Shown here in pieces: positions 8,625 to 14,965 of a stretch of DNA of 32,736 nucleotides; positions within the stretch are counted from its first letter, which is position 1; every line of letters begins with the position of its first letter. Both the position numbers and the translations under genes were made by a program. Location: NCBI GenBank assembly GCA_002722845.1, contig PBND01000057.1, forward strand, positions 1 through 32,736, written 5' to 3'. The DNA comes from Myxococcales bacterium (GTDB taxonomy: Bacteria; Myxococcota; UBA4151). Under the pieces are notes generated by a model that worked only from the letters and a program-made list of their open reading frames with translations, was not told the origin of the DNA and ran no database searches.

Positions 8625-9614
8625 TCAGGGCACGGGAACGGCCGCGAGAATCCGCCGCACCACCTCGTCCCCATCGACCGCTTCGGCTCTCGCCTCATAG
8701 CTCAGCACCATCCGGTGACGAAGAACGTCTGGCGCAAGTTCTTTGACGTCATCAGGGGTGACATACGCTCGCCGAGAGAGCAGGGCCTGGGCCCGGCAAG
8801 CCAAGCCCAAAGCGATACTCGCTCGGGGGGAGGCGCCGTACTCAAGCAGCCCCTCCAGGCCCTTCACCTTGTAGGCCTTCGGCCGTCGGGATGCGTGGAC
8901 TAGATCGATGGTATAGTTGCGGACGCGCTCATCCATATAGACCCTTGGCAGGAGATCACGGAGGCGCATCAGAGCCGCTGGCTCGATCACAGCCTGGGCC
9001 TGGGGAGGCTCCGGCTGAATCACCAAGTCGACGATCTTTCGCTCTTCTTCAACCGTGGGGTAATCGAGCATGACGTGCAGCAGGAAGCGGTCGAGTTGGG
9101 CTTCGGGCAAATGGTAGGTGCCCTCCTGCTCAATGGGGTTCTGGGTCGCTAGAACGATGAACGGGCTCGGGAGGGCGTGGGTGCCATCCCCCAAGGTGAC
9201 CTGGCGCTCTTCCATCGCCTCGAGCAAGGCAGACTGGACCTTTGCCGGTGCCCGATTGATCTCATCGGCCAGGACGAGATTGGCGAAGATCGGCCCTTGT
9301 CGAACAGTAAACTGGCCGGTTTGGGGTTGATAGATCATGGTCCCGGTGATGTCGGAAGGCAGCAGGTCCGGCGTAAACTGGATCCGCTGAAAATCGAGTT
9401 TCAGCGCCTTGGAGACCGCCTTTACGGTGCGGGTCTTGGCCAAGCCGGGGACGCCTTCTACGAGCAGATGGCCCTGGGCGATCAGGCCGACCAAGATGCG
9501 GTCCACCAGGGTTTGCTGGCCCACGACCTCACGGGCCACTTGCTCCCGTAGCGTGAGCATTGTCGCGCCTTCGCGCTGAATGATTTCAGTCAGTTGCTCG
9601 AGGGGTGCTTCCAC
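8625..9614 (-). CDS. moxR: MoxR-family AAA+ ATPase
   Basis: A 329-residue AAA+ ATPase of the MoxR family, a chaperone-like enzyme that uses ATP to remodel or activate von Willebrand A proteins. Walker A GVPGLAKT is at 54-61, Walker B NLVLADEIN ends at 120 with Asp117-Glu118, sensor 1 is Asn159 (LATQNP) and LDRF is at 174-177. The C-terminal helical lid is complete (ASPRASIALGLACRAQAL). The start is GTG at 9614 with GGAGG four bases ahead, slightly close; an internal ATG at codon 19 is possible but would trim a conserved helix. It opens the Bat half of the operon after an 88-base gap that carries a hairpin. Confidence 0.93.
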   Translation of the reverse strand: MEAPLEQLTEIIQREGATMLTLREQVAREVVGQQTLVDRILVGLIAQGHLLVEGVPGLAKTRTVKAVSKALKLDFQRIQFTPDLLPSDITGTMIYQPQTGQFTVRQGPIFANLVLADEINRAPAKVQSALLEAMEERQVTLGDGTHALPSPFIVLATQNPIEQEGTYHLPEAQLDRFLLHVMLDYPTVEEERKIVDLVIQPEPPQAQAVIEPAALMRLRDLLPRVYMDERVRNYTIDLVHASRRPKAYKVKGLEGLLEYGASPRASIALGLACRAQALLSRRAYVTPDDVKELAPDVLRHRMVLSYEARAEAVDGDEVVRRILAAVPVP

Positions 9615-9651
9615 TTGGCCTCCTTAATCTGAGTCGGCAGCAGAAACCCCG

Positions 9652-9677
9652 CGTGGGAGCAACCGTCAAGTCCCACG
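9652..9677 (-). promoter_or_regulatory. Inverted repeat between the pseudouridine synthase and moxR genes
   Basis: A perfect 7-base inverted repeat (CGTGGGA, 12-base loop, TCCCACG) lies in the only sizeable gap of the operon. Read toward moxR, a -35-like TTGACG falls in the loop, but no good -10 follows and only three T residues come after the stem. It could be an operator, an attenuator or a weak terminator; an internal promoter for the Bat block is plausible but unproven. Confidence 0.4.
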
Positions 9678-9702
9678 TGCGCGCGACCCCCGCTGCTTTG
9701 AC

Positions 9703-10674
9703 TCAGGAAACCCCGAAGCAGAGAAAATCTTCCGGCGGCTTCGCTTCGATCCGTTGCCGCCCACCCTCCGGGGTCGGAAACGACAGTGCAGCCGCGTGGA
9801 GCAGTTGCCGGGGTGCCCCGAAACTAACGATCAGATCATCGCTGAGCCCCTCAGCAACGAAGCGGTCATAATCGTCGTCCGGCGCCGAACCGTAGATTTT
9901 GTCGCCAACGATCGGAAACCCGAGCAGGGAGAGGTGGGCCCGGATCTGGTGCATTCGTCCAGTCTCAGGAAAACAACGAACCAGGGACAAGTTCTGGTCG
10001 ATGGCCTGCTCCAAACGAAAGCGAGTCCGGCTTGGGTCCCCGTCTTTCCGGTGCACTTGTTTGATTCGAATCACCCCGGGGGGCACTGCAGGTCCCAGCG
10101 CGAGATCACAATCAACGCCGGCTGCTGGAAAGGCGCCCTCCACCAACGCGAGGTATTCTTTTTCGACCTGGCGCTTGGCAAAGGCCTGCCCCAAACGACG
10201 ATCTGCAGCAGGGCCTAAGGCAACCAAGAGGATGCCACTGGTCTCCCGATCCAAGCGATGAACCAAGCGAGCATCTGGAAATCGCTCCGGTTGCTGATTC
10301 ATCCAAGCGGTGACCGTGTGATGAAAATAGCGAGCACTTGGATGGACGGTTAGATCGCCGGGCTTATCCAGTGCGATCCAATCATCGCCGCGGGCCAATA
10401 CCTTTGGCCAGGCTGCAACCTTCGGTTCCGGCGGCGGAATTCGCCAAAGACGAATCTGGTCACCTTCGGCGACACGACTGGAAACCTTCATTACCTCTTC
10501 CCCGCGATCGACCTCACCCCTGCGGATTAAGGTCTGGACTCGGTTGCGACTGAGTCGCTGAATTCGAGCGCAGAGAAACTGGTCGAGCCGCAGTCCCGCC
10601 TCATTGCCGTCGACGATAAAGGTCCGGGTGATCGCACCGGGATCACCGCGAGCAGAGGACACCCGCTCCTTCAA
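9703..10674 (-). CDS. RluA-family 23S rRNA/tRNA pseudouridine synthase
   Basis: A 323-residue RluA-family pseudouridine synthase. An N-terminal S4 RNA-binding domain (about 25-85, RLDQFLCARIQRLSRNRVQTLIRRGEV) precedes the catalytic domain, with the signature HRLDRETSG whose Asp is the nucleophile, then YLALVEG and the FPETGRMHQIRAHLSLLGFPIVGD block. It converts a specific uridine to pseudouridine in rRNA or tRNA; the S4 domain points to an RluC/RluD-like rRNA target, but the site cannot be named. The TTG start at 10674 overlaps the previous stop as TTGA; its ribosome binding site is poor, so the exact start is uncertain, and translation may depend on coupling. Confidence 0.88.
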   Translation of the reverse strand: MKERVSSARGDPGAITRTFIVDGNEAGLRLDQFLCARIQRLSRNRVQTLIRRGEVDRGEEVMKVSSRVAEGDQIRLWRIPPPEPKVAAWPKVLARGDDWIALDKPGDLTVHPSARYFHHTVTAWMNQQPERFPDARLVHRLDRETSGILLVALGPAADRRLGQAFAKRQVEKEYLALVEGAFPAAGVDCDLALGPAVPPGVIRIKQVHRKDGDPSRTRFRLEQAIDQNLSLVRCFPETGRMHQIRAHLSLLGFPIVGDKIYGSAPDDDYDRFVAEGLSDDLIVSFGAPRQLLHAAALSFPTPEGGRQRIEAKPPEDFLCFGVS

Positions 10675-11690
10675 GCCTCAATCCCCAGACGCATGTTCAC
10701 CAGGGGGACGGTGACGGGGTCGCTCCGAAACTCCAAATCATTCCGGTAGCCGGCACCATCACCGCCAATCTGAAAGGGAAGAGGCTCCTGGCATTCAATC
10801 CGAATCCGCTTGCAGAGGAAGTCGAAGAGTTGCGTCGGGTTGCGGTAGGTACCCCGCCAAATCGTCCCCAGGTTCCCAAGGATTGTGCCGACTCCCATGG
10901 AGGCGACGCGCAGGTGAAAGGTCCCCCGATGCATACCGGCAAAGGGGAACATTTTGATCGCGTAGCCGTAATAGGGCACTGCGCCGACGCAGGCGGATGT
11001 CGCAATCCCCTCGAACAAAACGGTACCTGGAGGCTGTTCGGTCAAATGGTCTGCCCGAGAGGGGTCGCTGTACCACGATGTATCCAGCGAGGTGATCCGC
11101 ATCGGCGTCCGAATGCCCTGCCCAGTAACGTGCCGAGGGATGGTCCGTAGCCCGAGCGCTGCGAAGTAACCGCCGACGCTATGGAGCATCGGCCTCAAAA
11201 CCGGGTGGGTTACTCGGCGCTTGAACCAAATGTAGTCGTTGAGCAACTCCCCGTCGTAGCCAAAGCCGGCAAAAGGGAACCTTCGGCCCTCCGACTCGAT
11301 CAGCGACAGGGGGATCGGCGCGCCCACCCGCCCATCCCGCAGGCGGATGAGATCACGGGTGGGACGAGATGAGCCTAGAAAACTCGCGACAGCATTACCG
11401 GTCCCGAGGCGAAGAATCCCCACCCGGGGCATTTCTGCCGGTCGCCCCTCAGCATGGCGGCGACCCACCACTTCAACGAGGTCGTTGACCACCTGGACGA
11501 AGGTCCCATCCCCCCCACCGCTCATGATCCGCTGATAGCCGTTGTCAACGAGGTCCTCGATGATCGCCTGACCCTCTTGCATCGTGCGGGAAACACGAAG
11601 GTCCTGATGGGGTACAAGCTCCTGAAAGTTCTGAATGAGACCCGGTGTTACCCGTTTCGCATTGCCATTGAGTAAGACCGCCGTCTTCAT
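10671..11690 (-). CDS. Diacylglycerol kinase-like lipid kinase
   Basis: A 339-residue protein of the DagK/LCB5 (YegS-like) soluble lipid kinase family. The catalytic domain starts with LLNGNAK, has the nucleotide-binding GGGDGT motif (about residues 58-63) and LRLGTGNAVASFL, the counterpart of the family LPLGTxNDFA motif. The C-terminal beta-sandwich carries the usual QIGGDGAGYRN block. It probably phosphorylates diacylglycerol or a related lipid, returning it to phosphatidic acid for membrane synthesis. ATGA overlap with the preceding lipoprotein gene fixes the start. A sphingosine/ceramide-type substrate cannot be excluded. Confidence 0.82.
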   Translation of the reverse strand: MKTAVLLNGNAKRVTPGLIQNFQELVPHQDLRVSRTMQEGQAIIEDLVDNGYQRIMSGGGDGTFVQVVNDLVEVVGRRHAEGRPAEMPRVGILRLGTGNAVASFLGSSRPTRDLIRLRDGRVGAPIPLSLIESEGRRFPFAGFGYDGELLNDYIWFKRRVTHPVLRPMLHSVGGYFAALGLRTIPRHVTGQGIRTPMRITSLDTSWYSDPSRADHLTEQPPGTVLFEGIATSACVGAVPYYGYAIKMFPFAGMHRGTFHLRVASMGVGTILGNLGTIWRGTYRNPTQLFDFLCKRIRIECQEPLPFQIGGDGAGYRNDLEFRSDPVTVPLVNMRLGIEA

Positions 11691-12340
11691 CGGCTGTCCG
11701 CCCCCAGGCCCGCGTCGAGCCCTCTGGCCGGCCCTGCATCTCGTTTTGGTCGCCCGATATCGGGTGGTAACGAGCTATCAAGAGGAACGACGCCTGCATC
11801 CTGAACGGTGGAAGCAAACTCCACCCCAATCTCGGGCTGACCGCCATTTTCGAGGGCGAGGCAGGCCATCAAATGAAGCTTCGATTGCACCGGGTCTCCT
11901 CCACAGGTCACGACCGTGCCGCGCCGCCCCTCACCGGTTCGATCTTGCACAATCCTAAGCTGACGATCCAGCGACAGCCCTACTTGAGCTCGGGCAACGG
12001 CCTTGAGTCGCTTCTCCAGTTCACTGTGGCTGAAGGGCTGGCCCAGGCTCTGCGAGAGGGCGTTGAGGTCCTGAGTTCCAGTCAGCGGGCGTTGCACGCG
12101 AACCAACCAAAGCCCCGGCCCGAGAGGCTTGACCTTTAACGGTCGCAGGCGATCGCCCGGCGATGGTTCGAGGAGGGCTGGCTGACTGGCGGCTGCAGCA
12201 AGACCGATACGGCCCACGAGGGCCACGACGGGTGCGACCACTTCAGCGGTGCCCCCATCGGCCTGAGGTGGCGCCTGCCAAAGCCGGGCAAGACCCGACT
12301 CGCAGGCACAGAGCAACAGCATCGGAAAGAGCCGGATCAC
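11687..12340 (-). CDS. Hypothetical lipoprotein
   Basis: A 217-residue protein with a short signal peptide ending in a lipobox-like LCAC (Cys13), then a disordered Gly/Ala stretch and a compact middle region containing LWLVRVQRPLTG and LEKRLKAVARAQVGLSLDRQLRI. The C-terminus is Pro/Asp/Gly-rich (SLPPDIGRPKRDAGPARG). I recognise no family. GTG at 12340 overlaps the DUF1844 stop as GTGA. The Cys at -2 of the lipobox is unusual, so lipidation is likely but not certain. Its neighbours, a DUF1844 gene and a lipid kinase gene, do not settle its function. Confidence 0.6.
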   Translation of the reverse strand: MIRLFPMLLLCACESGLARLWQAPPQADGGTAEVVAPVVALVGRIGLAAAASQPALLEPSPGDRLRPLKVKPLGPGLWLVRVQRPLTGTQDLNALSQSLGQPFSHSELEKRLKAVARAQVGLSLDRQLRIVQDRTGEGRRGTVVTCGGDPVQSKLHLMACLALENGGQPEIGVEFASTVQDAGVVPLDSSLPPDIGRPKRDAGPARGLDAGLGADSR

Positions 12341-12579
12341 AGCTTAGCGTAGAGTCCACGCAGTTGGCTCAGGACTTGAACGATTTGCTGCCGCTCGGTC
12401 GCGTCAACCTGGGGCCCAAGGGAAGCTTCTAGCTTGCCGATCAATCCAATCAACCATTGGGCCCGATCCCGGTCGACCGGCAACTCCTCACCAGGGATGG
12501 GTGATCGCCCCATCGCAGCAAGGGCGAGGGCAGCGATGAATTCAGCGAGATCGGAAAGCGATGGTTCCGGGGCGGTCAA
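12337..12579 (-). CDS. DUF1844 protein
   Basis: An 80-residue protein matching the DUF1844 pattern: LAEFIAALALAAMGRSP at the N-terminus, then DRDRAQWLIGLIGKLEASL and a closing QQIVQVLSQLRGLYAKL. Such small helical proteins are common in deltaproteobacteria and Planctomycetes; their function is unknown. The TTG start at 12579 overlaps the preceding stop as TTGA, so its translation is probably coupled to the 55-residue gene upstream. Confidence 0.7.
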   Translation of the reverse strand: MTAPEPSLSDLAEFIAALALAAMGRSPIPGEELPVDRDRAQWLIGLIGKLEASLGPQVDATERQQIVQVLSQLRGLYAKL

Positions 12580-12743
12580 GCGCCTGGAACCTCATCACCC
12601 AGCTCGATCGCTTCGGCTTCCTCACTGAGATCAGGCAGGTCAGCGAGGTGGCTCTCGAGCCCCTTGCGGCTAAGACTACCGTTCTCCAGATTGCGAGTGA
12701 TCAGGCGCTTGTCGAAGGTGGTATCGATGACATCCTTGGGCAT
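12576..12743 (-). CDS. Small conserved-type protein (55 residues)
   Basis: A 55-residue acidic protein, MPKDVIDTTF at the start, then DKRLITRNLENGSLSRKGLE and a tail rich in Glu/Asp (LSEEAEAIELGDE). It resembles short deltaproteobacterial proteins of the form (M)PxxxIDxxxxKR.L..G.L...e...h...LPD, whose role is unknown. The ATG at 12743 has an excellent AAAGGAGG with a seven-base spacer, which decides the start over an in-frame codon at 12770. It is the first gene of the long minus-strand operon. Confidence 0.75.
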   Translation of the reverse strand: MPKDVIDTTFDKRLITRNLENGSLSRKGLESHLADLPDLSEEAEAIELGDEVPGA

Positions 12744-12750
12744 GTTGTGC

Positions 12751-12799
12751 CCTCCTTTAGCGGGGCGCACCCAATTGCCCCGAATCGCCCCGCTGTCAA
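12751..12799 (-). promoter_or_regulatory. Leader of the long operon: TTGACA, 8-base inverted repeat, strong ribosome binding site
   Basis: Reading toward the 55-residue gene there is a perfect -35-like TTGACA (12799-12794). A perfect inverted repeat follows directly, GCGGGGCG and CGCCCCGC (12793-12786 and 12767-12760, 18-base spacer), then AAGGAGG (12757-12751). No convincing -10 sits at the expected spacing, so the promoter is tentative. The inverted repeat could be an operator or a leader hairpin. Confidence 0.5.
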
Positions 12800-12828
12800 C
12801 GCCTATGCGCTCCTATTCAATTATTTGC

Positions 12829-12856
12829 TTGACTAGTTGAATGGCTATCCTATCTT
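12829..12856 (+). promoter_or_regulatory. Predicted sigma-70-type promoter of the sigma-32 gene
   Basis: TTGACT (12829-12834), a 16-base spacer and TATCTT (12851-12856) precede the sigma-factor gene. The start site would fall near 12863, giving a very short leader of about 11 bases that begins just at the AGGAG ribosome binding site. No clear sigma-32 self-recognition element was found. Confidence 0.5.
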
Positions 12857-12873
12857 GTCGTCTAGGAGATAAG

Positions 12874-13737
12874 ATGAGTCAGAACGCACTCCTACAGCAT
12901 AATCCGCTCGACCAGTACATGGGCCAGGTCAAAAGCATTCCGCTGCTGAGTCGAGAAGAGGAAGAAGAGGCTGCTCGGGCCTTCGTCGAGACGGGCGACC
13001 CCCGCCAAGCGGAGCGTCTGGTCCTCGCCAATCTTCGCTTCGTCGTTCGGATCGCCCACGAGTACCGGGGTTATGGCATGCGCCTGCTCGACCTGATCCA
13101 AGAAGGCAATATGGGCCTCATGAATGCGGTCCAAAAGTTCGACCCGGATCGGGGCTACCGCCTGGTCTCCTACGCCGTTTGGTGGATTCGAGCCTACATA
13201 CAGGACTACGTGATGCGGAGTTATTCCCTCGTCAAGATGGGGACAACCCAAGCCCAGCGAAAACTCTTCTTCAGTGGACGCAAGGTCAAGCGGCAGTTGG
13301 AGCAGCGTGGTGAAGATGCCAGTCGCGAAGCCATTGCCGAAGCCATGGGCCTGAAAGTCTCGGAAGTGGACCAAATGGAAGTCCGAATGGCCCGGCGTGA
13401 CTACAGTCTCGATGCCCCGATATCCGCCGAGGACGACGGCGGCCGACTGATCGATGTGCTGCCGGCCGAACAAGAGGACCCTGAGTCGATCGTGACCGAC
13501 CGACTCCTCCAGGAAGCGCGGGTGTCCGCAGTGGGGGAAGCCTTAGAGGTCCTCGACGAGCGGGAGCGGCGAATCATCGGTGCCCGCGATCTTGCCGAAG
13601 AGCCCATGACCCTGGCGGAACTCGGTGAGGAACTCGGCGTTTCTCGAGAGCGGGCCCGTCAGTTGGAAGCCCGAGGCCGGCAAAAGATCAGGGGGCTGCT
13701 GGAGCAACAGGGGGCACAGATTCTGGCTCCGGACTAG
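12874..13737 (+). CDS. rpoH: RNA polymerase sigma-32 (heat-shock) factor
   Basis: A 287-residue sigma-70 family protein. Region 2 is complete (LANLRFVVRIAHEYRGYGMR, LIQEGNMGLMNAVQKFDPDRG, then YAVWWIRAYIQDYVMRS). The RpoH-specific box QRKLFFSGRK follows directly, separating it from RpoD and RpoS types. Region 4.2 has the helix-turn-helix LAELGEELGVSRERARQLE. It should direct polymerase to heat-shock promoters. The start is ATG 12874 with AGGAG ahead; an in-frame ATG at 12841 would lie in the promoter spacer. It is divergent from the long operon, and its last 50 bases overlap the convergent CBM9-type gene. No strong antisense thermometer hairpin is evident in the short leader. Confidence 0.92.
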   Translation: MSQNALLQHNPLDQYMGQVKSIPLLSREEEEEAARAFVETGDPRQAERLVLANLRFVVRIAHEYRGYGMRLLDLIQEGNMGLMNAVQKFDPDRGYRLVSYAVWWIRAYIQDYVMRSYSLVKMGTTQAQRKLFFSGRKVKRQLEQRGEDASREAIAEAMGLKVSEVDQMEVRMARRDYSLDAPISAEDDGGRLIDVLPAEQEDPESIVTDRLLQEARVSAVGEALEVLDERERRIIGARDLAEEPMTLAELGEELGVSRERARQLEARGRQKIRGLLEQQGAQILAPD

Positions 13738-14965
13738 CCGCCGCTAGAAAACGCAGTTCGCCAAAACGATCCAGTTGATGAAAGTCACCACTGAGTGGTG
13801 CACTCCAGGCCGTTGCATCGGTCCGCAGCACCCGCCCCTCTCGGCTCCGGATCCGGTCTAAGCGAAAGAGGTTCGCCTTCCATCGGTCGCCAGCCTTGGG
13901 GGAAGCCTCAAGGCCCGCGAAAGGGATGCGCCACTCTGCGGTCCAGGCCACATCCTGATCCCCGACCTCATTCAAGGTCCCCTCCACATGCACCTTGGCC
14001 TCATAATTATGGTTCCAAGCCTTGTTCATTCCCTGGCGAGCCCCCCCCTTAAAGGCCGCATCAAATTGGACACCAGTGGGGGCAACCTGCAGCTCGACGT
14101 AGGCATCTCGATCCCCATCCGGGTCGAGGAAAATCTCCACTGCCTCGCTCTCGTAAATTGGATCATCTCGGTCGGTATAAGGGCTGTGAATATCTGGGTC
14201 TGGGCAATGGAACCCGAGGTAGAGGGCCTCGTCATCCCACAGCAGTCTCGCTGTGGTCTTATATCGGCCGTGCCCATCACCATCGTACTGGTGAAAGGGG
14301 CCAAGCACGGTCGCTTCTTGCCAAGCGGCATCGTCTAACTTCCCATCGAGCACCAAGGGGCCCGTAAGGCGTTTGACGGAAGCCGTCGGGAGCGGCTCAA
14401 CGTCACCGGTCACCGTCAGTACGGCCCAGAGGGCCCGGCCGCGGCCATCCAGCGTACCTTCACTGGGCCGAAGCCGTTCATCGCCCCGATACAAACCACC
14501 CCATAACTCGTACGATCCTGGCGGTGTTTGCTTGGGAACCCGGAGTTGCCGCTTTTCAAAGATGAGATCTCCCACCTTCCAATCACGACTCGGGTATCGT
14601 CCAGCGAGGGGATCATGATCATCGCTGAAACGGTGGGCTGCGGTTCGGTTTCGACTACCGTGCAAAAAGATCTTCCAGTCCTTGCCTGGCTCCCGCCGCA
14701 CGAACCAGCCGAGCTTTAACGTGACCTCCCGCCCCGGATCGACCGTACGGGCGGATAAGGAGGCTTCAGTCAGACAAACCGCACCGTCATAGCAGGCTTT
14801 AAACCGCCCAGGAGCGTCACCCGGTTCGATGGCTTCGAACGTGACCTTTCCCTGGGCCAAACGCACCTCGCGGGTGACCTGCGGCGCTTGGCAGCCCGCG
14901 AGGACGACAGCGAGACCGAGGAGCCTTAGAGGCAAACCTGCTGCTGCATGCCGATCGCCATGCAA
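13688..14965 (-). CDS. CBM9/DOMON-like lipoprotein
   Basis: A 425-residue lipoprotein with lipobox LAGC (Cys25). An N-terminal beta domain (about 30-195, with LGWFVRREPGKDWKIFLHG and PPGSYELWGGLYRGDERL) precedes a carbohydrate-binding family 9-like (DOMON-type) domain opening LVLDGKLDDAAW. This domain has typical landmarks: LLWDDEALYLGFHCPD, YESEAVEIFLDPDGD, DVAWTAEWRIPF. Such domains bind sugars or haem in secreted proteins; no catalytic residues are evident, so binding is the likely role. The TTG start at 14965 has AGGAGG with a seven-base spacer inside the upstream gene; a TTG at 14935 would also leave a lipobox but lacks a ribosome site. It overlaps the sigma-32 gene tail-to-tail by 50 bases. 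Confidence 0.75.
   Translation of the reverse strand: MHGDRHAAAGLPLRLLGLAVVLAGCQAPQVTREVRLAQGKVTFEAIEPGDAPGRFKACYDGAVCLTEASLSARTVDPGREVTLKLGWFVRREPGKDWKIFLHGSRNRTAAHRFSDDHDPLAGRYPSRDWKVGDLIFEKRQLRVPKQTPPGSYELWGGLYRGDERLRPSEGTLDGRGRALWAVLTVTGDVEPLPTASVKRLTGPLVLDGKLDDAAWQEATVLGPFHQYDGDGHGRYKTTARLLWDDEALYLGFHCPDPDIHSPYTDRDDPIYESEAVEIFLDPDGDRDAYVELQVAPTGVQFDAAFKGGARQGMNKAWNHNYEAKVHVEGTLNEVGDQDVAWTAEWRIPFAGLEASPKAGDRWKANLFRLDRIRSREGRVLRTDATAWSAPLSGDFHQLDRFGELRFLAAASPEPESVPPVAPAAP

Noticed and set aside
12760-12793. CIRCE heat-shock operator near the sigma-32 gene
   Set aside because: The inverted repeat is GCGGGGCG with an 18-base spacer, not TTAGCACTC with nine.
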